This document shows positions 54,898 through 63,602 of a stretch of DNA of 64,000 nucleotides, piece by piece. Source of the DNA: Vibrio bivalvicida (GTDB lineage Bacteria; Pseudomonadota; Gammaproteobacteria; Enterobacterales; Vibrionaceae). The stretch covers positions 62,001 to 126,000 of the forward strand of contig NZ_LLEI02000021.1 in NCBI RefSeq assembly GCF_001399455.2, read 5' to 3'. The notes under the pieces were generated by a model, which was not told where the DNA came from, did no database searches, and saw only the letters and a list, made by a program, of their open reading frames with translations. Each line of letters begins with the position of its first letter. The stretch's first letter is position 1. Made by a program: the position numbers and the translations under genes.

Positions 54898-55665
54898 GTG
54901 AAAAACTTCATTCAGAACAAGCGCGAAGGCTTAGCGTTGCTCATTGCTTTTTTGCTCGTTATTGCGCCAATGACACTGTTTGTTAGTCACCTTGACCTAT
55001 TGGGCAAGGTGTCTGAACTGACGGGATTGAGTTACACCATTCTGACTGATTCCGCAGGTTCAAAGGGGTTTTTAATTACACTAACTCTACTGATACTTTT
55101 TACTTGGAAGATAGTGGGCACTAACTCACTAATTCTCAGCAAGATAGTTCAACTAGGCATCATCTTAGCGATTGGGTTTGCAGCGAAAACTGGGCTCAAG
55201 CATATGACAGAGAGCCCTCGTCCATATACAGAGCTTCTTTCACATCAACTCTTGATTCCTCAACCTTCGCATTTTTACAATTTAGATAGCGCACAGAAAG
55301 CAGAGGTCATCAATAAGATCTCGAACCAGGTTACTACGTGGAGAACTCGTCACTGGCAAGGGGAAAAAGACTATTCGTTTCCATCTGGGCATACCATATT
55401 TGCGGCAATTTGCTTGGCGTTTTTTGGTGGTTTTTTTTGGCAAAGCAAGCATTATGGTTTAGTGGTGTTAGTTGGTGTGTGGGCGATGGGGGTTGCTTAC
55501 AGTCGTTTGTGGCTAGGCATGCATCGACCGATAGATCTAATCGGCTCGATTCTTTTTGTCGGGCTGGTTTACCTTCTAATGCCTAATCTAGACAAACCTG
55601 CCGAAAAGGTCTGGTCGATGCTTGAGACTTTGTGGCTAGATAAGGGCAAGCAAGCTAAACGTTAA
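54898..55665 (+). CDS. pgpB: Phosphatidylglycerophosphatase B-like PAP2 phosphatase
   Basis: The 255-residue inner-membrane PAP2 enzyme has about six helices and three phosphatase motifs: KHMTESPRPY, FPSGHTIFA and SRLWLGMHRPID. Length and layout match PgpB, which dephosphorylates phosphatidylglycerol phosphate and undecaprenyl pyrophosphate. The start is GTG at 54898 with a weak ribosome binding site; no ATG fits better. Confidence 0.92.
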   Translation: MKNFIQNKREGLALLIAFLLVIAPMTLFVSHLDLLGKVSELTGLSYTILTDSAGSKGFLITLTLLILFTWKIVGTNSLILSKIVQLGIILAIGFAAKTGLKHMTESPRPYTELLSHQLLIPQPSHFYNLDSAQKAEVINKISNQVTTWRTRHWQGEKDYSFPSGHTIFAAICLAFFGGFFWQSKHYGLVVLVGVWAMGVAYSRLWLGMHRPIDLIGSILFVGLVYLLMPNLDKPAEKVWSMLETLWLDKGKQAKR

Positions 55666-55969
55666 TCTCTAAACCATATTCTGAATTATTAGTGTTCGAT
55701 ATAAAACTTATCACAGTGTGGGAGGCATGGTTTGCCTCTCTCCCATGACTTTAGATTGGGAAAGTTAGCAAATATCCCTATAGTGGCATTTATCTTTCAT
55801 AGCTAACTAATAAATCACGCCTTTGTATCTATCAAGAAAAGTAATCACTCACATACATGCATATCTATTTGCACAAATTCACAAAATAAATAATAAAGTG
55901 TGTCGGAAATGCTTTTGTATCGAACTAATAAATGGATAATAGGTAAAGAACTTAAATTGGAAGATCACA
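55666..55969. other. Intergenic region before marR-like gene
   Basis: About 300 AT-rich bases. A GC hairpin (GAGGCA/TGCCTC, near 55726-55742) follows pgpB without a T tract. The segments TTATTAGTGTTCGATA (55688-55703) and TATCGAACTAATAA (55918-55931) are near reverse complements of one another and may be operator half-sites. No gene seen. Confidence 0.4.
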
Positions 55970-56428
55970 ATGTCTGAAGAATCAAAGAAAATATTTGAAA
56001 CTACGGTCGGTATGAGTTTTATCGCAACTCGTATGATTCAAAACGCTATTCAAAATAAAATTTCGAAGCTTCGCGACGATGTGAATTTTGAGCAAATGCT
56101 GGTGTTGATGGAGCTAGACTATGAAGATGGTCTTCGCCCAAGCGTGATCGCGGAGCGTTTGCATCGTAGCAAGGGAACTATGACCAGCCTCATTCGCCAT
56201 GCGGAAAAGAATGAATTGATTGCGAGTGCAAAAGATCCCCATCATAAGAATGCTAAACGTCTTTTTTTGACACTGAAAGGTAAGAAAGTTCATGACCAGT
56301 TAGCGCAGATGATCAAAGATGAGATGGCGTTTGCTACTCAAGACCTTACTGAAGAAGAGCGCGCACATGTATTTTCTGCAATGGAAAAGGTCATTCTTCG
56401 GTATAAACCAGACTTCTACGCAATGTAA
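55970..56428 (+). CDS. MarR-family transcriptional regulator
   Basis: The 152-residue winged-helix dimer has RPSVIAERLHRSKGTMTSLI for the recognition helix and KDPHHKNAKRLFLTLKGKKV for the wing. It is followed by its own terminator and, 300 bases on, the 409-residue unknown protein in the same direction. Confidence 0.9.
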   Translation: MSEESKKIFETTVGMSFIATRMIQNAIQNKISKLRDDVNFEQMLVLMELDYEDGLRPSVIAERLHRSKGTMTSLIRHAEKNELIASAKDPHHKNAKRLFLTLKGKKVHDQLAQMIKDEMAFATQDLTEEERAHVFSAMEKVILRYKPDFYAM

Positions 56429-56445
56429 AGTTACGAATCAGTTTA

Positions 56446-56468
56446 GGGTGTCTTACGACACCCTTTTT
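56446..56468 (+). terminator. Intrinsic terminator after the MarR gene
   Basis: GGGTGTC pairs with GACACCC around TTAC and runs into five T. Confidence 0.9.
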
Positions 56469-56623
56469 ATTGCCTAATGTTCGCTCAAGAGAAACACCGC
56501 AATAGATAATGTGCAGAAGTTGCTAGAGCGATTACTACCAATGGCAACGGAACCTGTATAACAATTTGATTGTTGTACATCATTTCTCATCCCATTCTGC
56601 ACTATTTGTCTAAACCGACCACC

Positions 56624-56666
56624 TTATTGATAAAAAAATGTATTATCCTTGCAAATGTATCAATAA
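56624..56666. promoter_or_regulatory. Inverted repeat TTATTGATA / TATCAATAA
   Basis: Nine-base arms separated by 25 bases lie 57-99 bases before the start of the 409-residue protein. They could be paired operator sites around its promoter. The MarR regulator just upstream is the obvious candidate. Confidence 0.35.
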
Positions 56667-56722
56667 AACAATGACAGCAATTCATAAGTTCTGGGTTGCA
56701 TAAAAATAATTGCGAGGCTTGC

Positions 56723-57952
56723 ATGCAGGTTAAAATTTTAAAGCGTCTAATTAAAGACAAAATGTTTGGTAAAACCAAAAATACTGCGTTGGATGTTCAA
56801 GTTGCCCAAATGGCGGATGCGCGTATGGGGGCAATGTACATGTTAGCGAGCACTGAAATCTCGAAGGTTTCGTCTTTTTCCAATGCGCATTTCTTTGACA
56901 ACTTTGTGATTGGCTCTGAACCATTGAGTGATCTTAAGTCGGCCGCATCAGGTCTTCTCGATAAAACCAATGCGATCAACAAACTGCAACAAACTAAAGC
57001 GGGCAAGAAGATTGTTGGTGCTGCCAAGGTAGTGGGTGATACGGCTTCTGCTGTGGTGACTAAGGTCAAGCAGGTGATTTCTGATTTCTTTCGTATGCTG
57101 ATGAACAAGGCTCGTAATATATACGGTGATTTGCTCTATGGCGTAGAATGGTTTGCTGACTTTGCTACTTGGATGACTGGAGAGTTTGCAGGAAACTTCT
57201 CAAGTTTTATTCCTGGCTGGGGCTACGTTCAGAGTGCATCAGATATTTACTCCGGCGTAAAACAGGCTGTGTGTAAGTCCAAAGACCTTATCACGCAGAT
57301 ATACGCCGGCCGTGGTGTAGAGCTGCTGGGTGGTCACCCGAGTATTATAGCCAATGCGTTGGCGCGTCATGCTGCGACAGGTGCTTTAGGTGGCATTAAG
57401 AATGCCGCAGTGGGTATCACTAAGATTGGTTTAGAAGCAGCCGGCGATGCCTTTGCAGGGGTTGGAACGTTAGTCAGTGTACTAACGGGCTTGTTTGAGC
57501 GCATTGTCAAGCTTGTAGATTACATGATTCAACGTTGCTTGGTGGGCAAAGTACTAAAGCGTGCCAAGAAAGAGTGGTCTAACCGTAATGCTAACGGAAG
57601 CCTAGTTCAAAATCATAAAATGTTCTCTGAATGGTTTCAAAGTGCGGTGATTACGACTCCAATCATTGCGGCTTTGGTTATGGGCAGTGGTTTTGTTGCT
57701 CACCCATACAAGTTTGCCCAACTTTTGACACCAAAACTTGAAGTGGTCTCTCAAGGAGAGTTTGATAAAGCGGTTGTGTACATTGATAAACTTAAGTCGC
57801 TATCAAGTAAATATGTTCAAGAGTATGTTGATAGTTACAGTGTTGATTTTACAAGCAGTGATGGTGTCGTGACAGCTCGCCTTAACGAGATCAAAAGCGG
57901 GAAAGGGATTCTGGATGGACATGAGTTTGTTGTGACGAAAGCGACGCCTTAA
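56723..57952 (+). CDS. Unrecognised 409-residue protein with amphipathic/hydrophobic central region
   Basis: Start at MQVKILKRLIKDKMFGKTKN with GAGG six bases upstream. The N-terminal 110 residues are basic and helical. The middle (about 130-275) is rich in Ala, Gly and aromatic residues (DLLYGVEWFADFATWMTGEF; NFSSFIPGWGYVQSASDIYS; GIKNAAVGITKIGLEAAGD) with long amphipathic helices. A hydrophobic segment (AVITTPIIAALVMGSGFVA) lies near 315 and the polar C-terminus follows. No signal peptide. I recognise no family; a secreted effector, a pore-forming toxin-like or a phage-derived structural protein are all open. It is the only gene between two terminators. Confidence 0.75.
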   Translation: MQVKILKRLIKDKMFGKTKNTALDVQVAQMADARMGAMYMLASTEISKVSSFSNAHFFDNFVIGSEPLSDLKSAASGLLDKTNAINKLQQTKAGKKIVGAAKVVGDTASAVVTKVKQVISDFFRMLMNKARNIYGDLLYGVEWFADFATWMTGEFAGNFSSFIPGWGYVQSASDIYSGVKQAVCKSKDLITQIYAGRGVELLGGHPSIIANALARHAATGALGGIKNAAVGITKIGLEAAGDAFAGVGTLVSVLTGLFERIVKLVDYMIQRCLVGKVLKRAKKEWSNRNANGSLVQNHKMFSEWFQSAVITTPIIAALVMGSGFVAHPYKFAQLLTPKLEVVSQGEFDKAVVYIDKLKSLSSKYVQEYVDSYSVDFTSSDGVVTARLNEIKSGKGILDGHEFVVTKATP

Positions 57953-57973
57953 CCCATCAATACTTTGGTCTGT

Positions 57974-58009
57974 AAGCCATATCAAATCTTATAATTGATA
58001 TGGCTTTAA
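57974..58009 (+). terminator. Hairpin after the 409-residue protein gene
   Basis: AAGCCATATCAA pairs with TTGATATGGCTT over 12 bases around a 9-base loop and is followed by TAAA; its complement offers a similar end for the convergent gene. Confidence 0.7.
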
Positions 58010-58035
58010 AGGGGCCTAGTAAAGCGCGGCGTGAG

Positions 58036-58326
58036 TCAGAGATCACGCATCAAGGTTTCATATTCTTCACTGGCCGCGTCGATTAAGCGGTTAATTTCTT
58101 CTGCATCTTTATTCTCAAGCTCGACTTGCCAAGGCTTTTTATTCTGCTTTCCACATAGCCTTGTGTGGCCACCAACCTTTTTAAAAGATAGCTCACTAAA
58201 TTCTGCTTGAAGATGTAGCTTATTCTCCATGATTTCAACATCAATCAACCCAGTAGGATTAATTTCAATGTGGGCATGAGAGTGATTCATCCCGACAAGT
58301 TCGTAATCTCTGTGTACTGTAATCAT
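58036..58326 (-). CDS. Hypothetical protein
   Basis: The 96-residue soluble protein (MITVHRDYELVGMNHSHAHI at the start) ends with a charged helix (LENKDAEEINRLIDAASEEY). A good AGGAG precedes the ATG. No signal peptide or recognisable domain. It converges with the 409-residue protein gene. Confidence 0.65.
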   Translation of the reverse strand: MITVHRDYELVGMNHSHAHIEINPTGLIDVEIMENKLHLQAEFSELSFKKVGGHTRLCGKQNKKPWQVELENKDAEEINRLIDAASEEYETLMRDL

Positions 58327-58710
58327 GGTGTTCTCCTTGATCTAGTCACTGGTATTTTAAACAAGTGTAGGACATCAAATTTGAATGATTAGTGAAATAA
58401 ATAAGAATATTGATTCAAGTTAAGTTAAGGGTGTTTTTAACTGAGTTAATGCATATTAACTGCTCTTCAATTGCGTCTCGCGCCATCGAAATAGCGAACG
58501 GTGGGGTTGATGAGTAAGGATTTAGACAGTGCGAATATTCCTGCCGATTTTGCTATCGCACCGCCGTCAACAATGTGCATAAACAGGGTCATTAAACGAT
58601 GTCTAGTTGTTCTATTGTTCTCTTTTTTCGAACAGTAATTTCTTATTTGTTTGTTTTTTCATTTTAATCATAACACTAAGATAAGGTCATCAACTTAGAG
58701 GAGAATAAGA
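58327..58710. other. Intergenic region, no convincing gene
   Basis: About 380 bases. A minus-strand frame at 58467-58592 (41 codons, with VDGGAIAKSAGIFALSKSLL) looks protein-like but has no ribosome binding site; it may be a gene remnant. A plus-strand 42-codon frame overlaps it. I see no hairpin with a T tract. Confidence 0.35.
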
Positions 58711-59082
58711 ATGAGTCAATCAGTATTAGAAGCCTGTCAGGCAGGTATTGCGGCGTGGAAACAAGCATTCAACAACCAAGATGCGAGGGGTTGTTCTGAA
58801 CAGTATCAAGAAGGAACAACAATGCATGCCAAGCCATTTGGCGTTTTTGAAGGTCGTGAACAGATCCAAGCATTTTGGCAAAACATTATTGATCAAGGTT
58901 TTAGCGATGTTGCCTATACAGATACTGCATGGGAGAAGGTAGACGAAGGCAGCTATATCCTGACTTCCAAGTGGACAATGAATAAAGCATTTGGAGTGGT
59001 ACATAAAGAGGTATGGTCGTTGCAGGCGGATGGTAAAGCTCGTTTGACTTATGACGAGTTTGAAGTGCTGGGTGAAAGGTAA
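58711..59082 (+). CDS. SnoaL/NTF2-like protein
   Basis: The 123-residue cone-fold protein has CQAGIAAWKQAFNNQDARGC, PFGVFEGREQIQAFWQNII and WTMNKAFGVVHKEVWSL, typical of the SnoaL-like/DUF4440 group. The family includes small enzymes and ligand-binding proteins; no catalytic assignment is possible. GAGGAG precedes the ATG. It is monocistronic. Confidence 0.8.
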   Translation: MSQSVLEACQAGIAAWKQAFNNQDARGCSEQYQEGTTMHAKPFGVFEGREQIQAFWQNIIDQGFSDVAYTDTAWEKVDEGSYILTSKWTMNKAFGVVHKEVWSLQADGKARLTYDEFEVLGER

Positions 59083-59269
59083 ACTTTCAACCTAAATGCC
59101 AGCCTGAAAACAATGTTCAGGTTGGCTAGTTAGTGTCTGCATATTGTTCGGATATAATTTCTATCCAGCGAGATCTTAGATATAGATTCAAAGCAGTAGA
59201 GTAAAGTGGCATTAGCATTTCTATAACTATTCAGAATGTGACATGATTAATTATTAAGAATAAAAAAAT

Positions 59270-59296
59270 ATTATCATTTTTATAATAAATGATAAT
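59270..59296. promoter_or_regulatory. Inverted repeat ATTATCATTT-N7-AAATGATAAT
   Basis: Ten-base perfect arms, 27 bases in all, sit 73 bases before the start of the VOC gene in an otherwise featureless AT-rich stretch. The half-site resembles the ATTATCATTT part of Fur-type sites, but spacing is not that of a Fur box. Confidence 0.45.
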
Positions 59297-59368
59297 TTCA
59301 TTTAATCATTGTGTGTCCATACACTCTCTCCATCGAAACAAAACATCGAATTGAATTTGGAGAAAGCT

Positions 59369-59854
59369 ATGAAAATGAATCACGTAGGCATTATGGTCGG
59401 TGAGATGAACAAAGCGGTAGATTTTTACACTCAGGCACTAGGTCTCAAGGTGGTAATGAACAACACTAAAGTGGTTGAGGAGCGAGAAACCGCCATTGGT
59501 CGTATGTGTATCGCGGTTTTTGGTGAAGGGTTTAAAGGCTTTAACATCGCGCATCTAGTGACCACAGATGGCATCGGCGTTGAGCTTTTTGAAATGAAGG
59601 ATCGTCAGGAGCAGCATGAAGTAGATTTCTCGCGTTTAGGCATCTTCCATTTTTGTCTGCAAACCAACGACTTTGAAGGCGTGATGGGGAAAGTAGAACA
59701 GTTTGGTGGCAAGATACGTATGGATGTGATGCGTTACCACCCAGAAGATGATAGTAAGCCAGCGAAAATGGTTTACCTAGAAGACCCGTTCGGTAACTTG
59801 TTTGAGCTTTATTCTCATACTTACGAAGAGACATATGCTTCAGATTATGAGTAA
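59369..59854 (+). CDS. VOC (glyoxalase/dioxygenase-fold) protein
   Basis: The 161-residue VOC protein starts at MKMNHVGIMVGEMNKAVDFY with GGAG upstream (the frame is open from 59309). The metal ligands are likely His5 (NHVGIMV), His in RLGIFHFCLQT and Glu in DPFGNLFELYSHTY, as in glyoxalase I-like and lactoylglutathione-lyase proteins. Substrate unknown. It ends at a terminator shared with the convergent permease gene. Confidence 0.87.
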   Translation: MKMNHVGIMVGEMNKAVDFYTQALGLKVVMNNTKVVEERETAIGRMCIAVFGEGFKGFNIAHLVTTDGIGVELFEMKDRQEQHEVDFSRLGIFHFCLQTNDFEGVMGKVEQFGGKIRMDVMRYHPEDDSKPAKMVYLEDPFGNLFELYSHTYEETYASDYE

Positions 59855-59870
59855 TTGACTCTAAATCAAA

Positions 59871-59902
59871 AAAAGGATTGGCACCAATGCCAATCCTTTT
59901 TT
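59871..59902. terminator. Bidirectional intrinsic terminator
   Basis: AAAAGGATTGG pairs with CCAATCCTTTT around CACCAATG, with T tract for the plus and A tract for the minus direction. Confidence 0.9.
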
Positions 59903-59907
59903 GGTTA

Positions 59908-60981
59908 TTATCCAAAGATTAAAGTATATAGGAAGCCAGCACCAATCGCCATGCTCAGGATGACAACGAGGAAGGCAGCAATCATCTGATTTTTAAAGAT
60001 AGATTTAAGCAAAATTACCTCAGTCAAACTTGCGCCTGCGCTACCTATGATCAGGGCCATCACAGAGCCTAGTGCCATGCCTTTTTGAACTAAGGCTGCA
60101 CTAAGAGGAATCACCGCTTCTGCGCGAATGTACAAAGGTATACCGATAATGGCCGCGACAGGAATTGCGTACCATTTGCCCGCGCCAGCGTACTCAGCAA
60201 TCAGCTCAGTAGGAATAAATCCGTAGATAAATGAACCAATAGCAATACCTAGCATTAAATAAGGGAAGACTTGTTTAAAATCTTTCCAAGTTGAGGACCA
60301 AATTTTAACCCAACGGCTAGGCTCTTTGTTTTCGACGACAGTAGCGGTTATCGTGCCATCAGCAGAGCAGCAAGAGACTTCTACTTTCGTTTCGCTACTA
60401 CAAGCTGCCTCTTTCGCTACAACAGGCGCAGTGTCACCGCATTTAGAGGTTCCACATGATGGCTCTGACTTGGCCACGGTGTTATTTTCCCCGCAGCTCG
60501 AACCGCAGTTTGATGAATCAGCTACTTGGTAGGCTTCTGGTTTTACGTAGCGCTCGAATCCTAGTTTTTCCAACGCGTAGCCCGCAACCACAGATACCAT
60601 CATGGCAATAGCAAAGTAGAACAGTGCTACTTTCCAGCCAAAGGTCACCACGAATAAGCCGATGATGATAGGGTTCAGTAGTGGGCTACCAAATAGGAAT
60701 ACCATCATCGGACCGAACCCCGCTCTGGCTCTTAGTAGACCTTTTAAGAAAGGAATCGTTGAGCACGAACAGAATGGTGTGATTGCACCAAGCAGGGCTG
60801 CCACCACGTAACCTTTACCGTTGCGAGAACTCAGGATCGCTTGGATCTTTTCTGGTGTTAAAAACTCCTGCAGCACACCAACAAGGTAGCTTATCGCCAA
60901 AAACAGGATGATTAGTTCTGTCGCAAGAAACGTGAACATGTCGAGTGCTTCGCTCGCCATAGTTATAAATTCGTTATTCAT
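59908..60981 (-). CDS. YraQ/UPF0718-family permease with Cys-rich cytoplasmic loop
   Basis: The 357-residue membrane protein has two four-helix halves. Signatures are GAITPFCSCSTIPFLKGLL and LFGSPLLNPIIIGLF in the first half and GIPLYIRAEAVIPLSAALVQ, then LIIGSAGASLTEVILLKSIF, in the second, the YraQ-type pattern found near arsenic and metal resistance genes. The linker (about 155-225) carries about ten Cys (CGSSCG, CGTSKCG, ACSSE, SCCS). The ATG at 60981 has GGAG upstream. A perfect inverted repeat lies 68 bases before it. Confidence 0.88.
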   Translation of the reverse strand: MNNEFITMASEALDMFTFLATELIILFLAISYLVGVLQEFLTPEKIQAILSSRNGKGYVVAALLGAITPFCSCSTIPFLKGLLRARAGFGPMMVFLFGSPLLNPIIIGLFVVTFGWKVALFYFAIAMMVSVVAGYALEKLGFERYVKPEAYQVADSSNCGSSCGENNTVAKSEPSCGTSKCGDTAPVVAKEAACSSETKVEVSCCSADGTITATVVENKEPSRWVKIWSSTWKDFKQVFPYLMLGIAIGSFIYGFIPTELIAEYAGAGKWYAIPVAAIIGIPLYIRAEAVIPLSAALVQKGMALGSVMALIIGSAGASLTEVILLKSIFKNQMIAAFLVVILSMAIGAGFLYTLIFG

Positions 60982-61048
60982 AATGATTGACTCCAACTTC
61001 ATTTCTATATTTCTCGAATTATAGTTTTAAAGAAGAATTGTTCAAGAT

Positions 61049-61076
61049 AAATATTTCCAATAAAGTGGAAATATTT
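61049..61076. promoter_or_regulatory. Inverted repeat AAATATTTCCA-N6-TGGAAATATTT
   Basis: Perfect 11-base arms, 28 bases in all, are located 68-95 bases upstream of the Cys-rich permease. The form fits a dimeric ArsR-family repressor or similar, which would suit a metal or arsenic-linked permease. No ArsR gene is in the window. Confidence 0.5.
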
Positions 61077-61214
61077 TAAATGTAGAATAAAATCAATCAT
61101 TTATTGACTTTTTAATTGTTGAAAGAAGTACTCACAAGAGCGCTAAATTGAATGGTTTACTTGATGGGTTTGGTTAGTTCAAAGAGGACAGTTTGTATGA
61201 TATTTATTGTAAGC

Positions 61215-61237
61215 ACCCGCGCCAGTGGGGCGCGGGT
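61215..61237. terminator. GC-rich hairpin downstream of the HTH gene
   Basis: ACCCGCGCC pairs with GGCGCGGGT around AGTGG; only TTT follows on the plus strand and no T tract on the minus strand, so termination efficiency is doubtful. Confidence 0.55.
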
Positions 61238-61277
61238 TTAGGGTTTTGATTTCAGGCTCCGAACAATAAAGTAAAAA

Positions 61278-61511
61278 CTAGCTTTGAACGGCGCTTTCAC
61301 TATCGCCATCTTCATTGAACTCGAGAATATCTCCAGGTTGACATTCAAGTACTTCACAAAGTTTATCTAATGTGGATAAACGTACTGCTTTTGCTTTGCC
61401 ATTCTTCAAGATTGACAGATTGGCTTCGGTAATCCCTACCAATTGTGCCAATGTTTTTAAGCGTATTTTCCGTTTGGCCATTATTACATCTAAATTAATG
61501 CGGATGGTCAT
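61278..61511 (-). CDS. YozG-like helix-turn-helix regulator
   Basis: The 77-residue Cro/CI-type protein has KRKIRLKTLAQLVGITEANL, SILKNGKAKAVRLSTLDKLC and ECQPGDILEF, the pattern of the small regulators always found beside DUF2975 proteins. It follows the DUF2975 gene by nine bases in one operon. It probably autoregulates the pair. Confidence 0.88.
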   Translation of the reverse strand: MTIRINLDVIMAKRKIRLKTLAQLVGITEANLSILKNGKAKAVRLSTLDKLCEVLECQPGDILEFNEDGDSESAVQS

Positions 61512-61520
61512 GTTAAATCC

Positions 61521-62069
61521 TTAAATTGTATGACTATTTTCTTCGGCAAGAGTGTAGCCCTCCTTCATTACCCAGGAAATGATCAAAATAATCAAGCCTA
61601 GTACTAAGGACAAAAAGTCCATTCCCACGAAGCTAATAGTCAGAATTCTCTCACCTGGGGGGTTGTTGAACGACAAAATAACCGACATCAATGAGTCGTA
61701 GATGACTGAACCTGCAACCCAGTAAAATACGATATAGCCCAACTTCTGATAGTGTCTTGCGTTATCGAGGGTAAATATCTCATTGCGTTCATAGTTTCGG
61801 AACAGCTGAATAAGTACCTTCAAGGCATACATAATGATGCCACTTAGCATCAGACTTGCAACAGTTGCAAGCAGTCTTGTTGAGGTAGTTAGTGGTAGTA
61901 GAGTGTAGTCATCTAGTTCATAGGAGAGCTGGATTATTCCCAAAGACGAAACAATATCGTAGGTGGTTTCAACTGTAAGCCAGTAATAGCAAACCGCAAT
62001 AGGTACCAGCATGAAAAGACATTGAAATAGCGCCCGCACTCGGCGGCTTTGTTTTTGAATATTAGACAT
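61521..62069 (-). CDS. DUF2975 membrane protein
   Basis: The 182-residue protein has four membrane helices: LFQCLFMLVPIAVCYYWL, LLATVASLMLSGIIMYALKV, GYIVFYWVAGSVIYDSLMSV, and MDFLSLVLGLIILIISWVM near the end. The layout and HTH partner identify DUF2975. Function unknown. AGGA precedes its start on the minus strand. Confidence 0.87.
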   Translation of the reverse strand: MSNIQKQSRRVRALFQCLFMLVPIAVCYYWLTVETTYDIVSSLGIIQLSYELDDYTLLPLTTSTRLLATVASLMLSGIIMYALKVLIQLFRNYERNEIFTLDNARHYQKLGYIVFYWVAGSVIYDSLMSVILSFNNPPGERILTISFVGMDFLSLVLGLIILIISWVMKEGYTLAEENSHTI

Positions 62070-62320
62070 AATTAATCCTGTTGAGTTTTCGTAGAAGGAT
62101 AATAGTGTTTGGAAGTGTGTTGGTCAACAATTATTTATCGATAAACGATAATAAATTATTGCTTTAAGAATGTTGGAATTGATGTCTGTAGAGCGGCGCC
62201 AGTATTTATAGCGTCGATTCAAAGATAACAACGTCGTTGGGTGAGTGTGCTGAGAATAGGTTACGTTTGAGTGATTTTTAGTGTTATGTTATAACGTATC
62301 TTTTTGTGGGTTTCTATTCT

Positions 62321-63565
62321 ATGAAGCTTGTTCGCCTCGTTTTGACTGCTGTTGCTGTCACTGCATTTTCACTCGCCACTGTGCTGACTTTTAAGCCCGA
62401 AACTAAGAGTGGTCCTATTCCGATAAAAGTGACCGCATATCAAAATCCTGAAAACACTATTTCTTCTCAGCCAAGGCCTTTGATTCGCGCCCACTACTTT
62501 GTCAAAGTCGGTGATACCTTAAGCACGATATTCTCGGCATGGGATATACCATACGAGACGCTACAAAGTATTCTGGAGGCCGATCTCGAGTCGCTGAAGT
62601 TAGATACTATTAAGCCGGGTGATCACTTGGAACTTTTGCTTGATAGCGATTCTAAACAACTCGCGACCTTGATTTACCACCAAAGCTTGGTTGAAAGGGC
62701 GGTGTTTACTCGTGAGGCGGACAATAGCTTTAGCTACCGCTTTGTCGAAGAAGCGGGTGTATGGCAGGAAAAGCTCTATTCGGGCTATATTCAGGGGAGC
62801 TTTTCCTTATCTGCCTATCGTGCGGGCTTAACCCCTAAGCAGATTGCTGGCATTACCCGTGTTCTACGTGACAAAGTAAACTTCGCCAAAGAACTGCGTG
62901 CAGGGGACCGATTTAATGTATTGGTTAAAGAGCAATATTTGGGTAACCATCTTACAGGCAACACCGAAGTTCAAGGCATTGCCATTTACCTGCGCAGCAG
63001 AGAAGTTGCAGCCTTTCTAGCTGAAGACGGCCGTTTTTACGATCGGCAAGGGCACAGCCTTGAGCAAGCATTCGATCGTTTTCCGGTAGCAAAACAGTAT
63101 CGTCGTATTACTTCACCCTTTAACCCGCGTCGTAAACACCCAGTAACAGGGCGTGTCACGCCACATAATGGTACGGACTTCGCAACTCCAGTTGGCGCGC
63201 CAGTCTATTCTACGGGTGATGGTAAAGTGATTGCGGTGCGCAACCATCAATATGCTGGTAAATATCTTGTGATTGAGCACAACAGCGTCTACAAGACTCG
63301 TTATCTTCACCTTGATCGTTTCTTGGTGAGGAAAGGGCAGCAGGTAAAGCGTGGTCAGAAGATCGCGATTGCTGGTGCTACTGGTCGAATTACGGGGCCA
63401 CATTTGCATTTTGAAGTCTTGGTCCGTAATCGAGCAGTTGACCCAATGAAAGCTAACTTACCGCTGGCTAGCTCAATCTCCCAGCAAGATAAACCGGCGT
63501 TTTTAGCACGTGTCTCCGAGTTTGATAGTCGTGTTGCAAGCCAGACAACAGTGTCTATTCGCTAG
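62321..63565 (+). CDS. M23-family peptidoglycan endopeptidase (MepM-like)
   Basis: The protein has 414 residues, an N-terminal signal or anchor (LVRLVLTAVAVTAFSLATVL), a LysM/OapA-like segment (YFVKVGDTLSTIFSAWDIPY) and a C-terminal M23 LytM domain. The zinc ligands are His and Asp in HNGTDFATPVGAPVYSTGDG and the HLHFE motif. It cleaves D-amino-acid crosslinks in the periplasm. A GTG at 62306 is an alternative start; neither has a strong ribosome binding site. Confidence 0.92.
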   Translation: MKLVRLVLTAVAVTAFSLATVLTFKPETKSGPIPIKVTAYQNPENTISSQPRPLIRAHYFVKVGDTLSTIFSAWDIPYETLQSILEADLESLKLDTIKPGDHLELLLDSDSKQLATLIYHQSLVERAVFTREADNSFSYRFVEEAGVWQEKLYSGYIQGSFSLSAYRAGLTPKQIAGITRVLRDKVNFAKELRAGDRFNVLVKEQYLGNHLTGNTEVQGIAIYLRSREVAAFLAEDGRFYDRQGHSLEQAFDRFPVAKQYRRITSPFNPRRKHPVTGRVTPHNGTDFATPVGAPVYSTGDGKVIAVRNHQYAGKYLVIEHNSVYKTRYLHLDRFLVRKGQQVKRGQKIAIAGATGRITGPHLHFEVLVRNRAVDPMKANLPLASSISQQDKPAFLARVSEFDSRVASQTTVSIR

Positions 63566-63602
63566 GCTAAGGTTTAATCCGAAATGCTTGAAGTCTTGGT
63601 GG

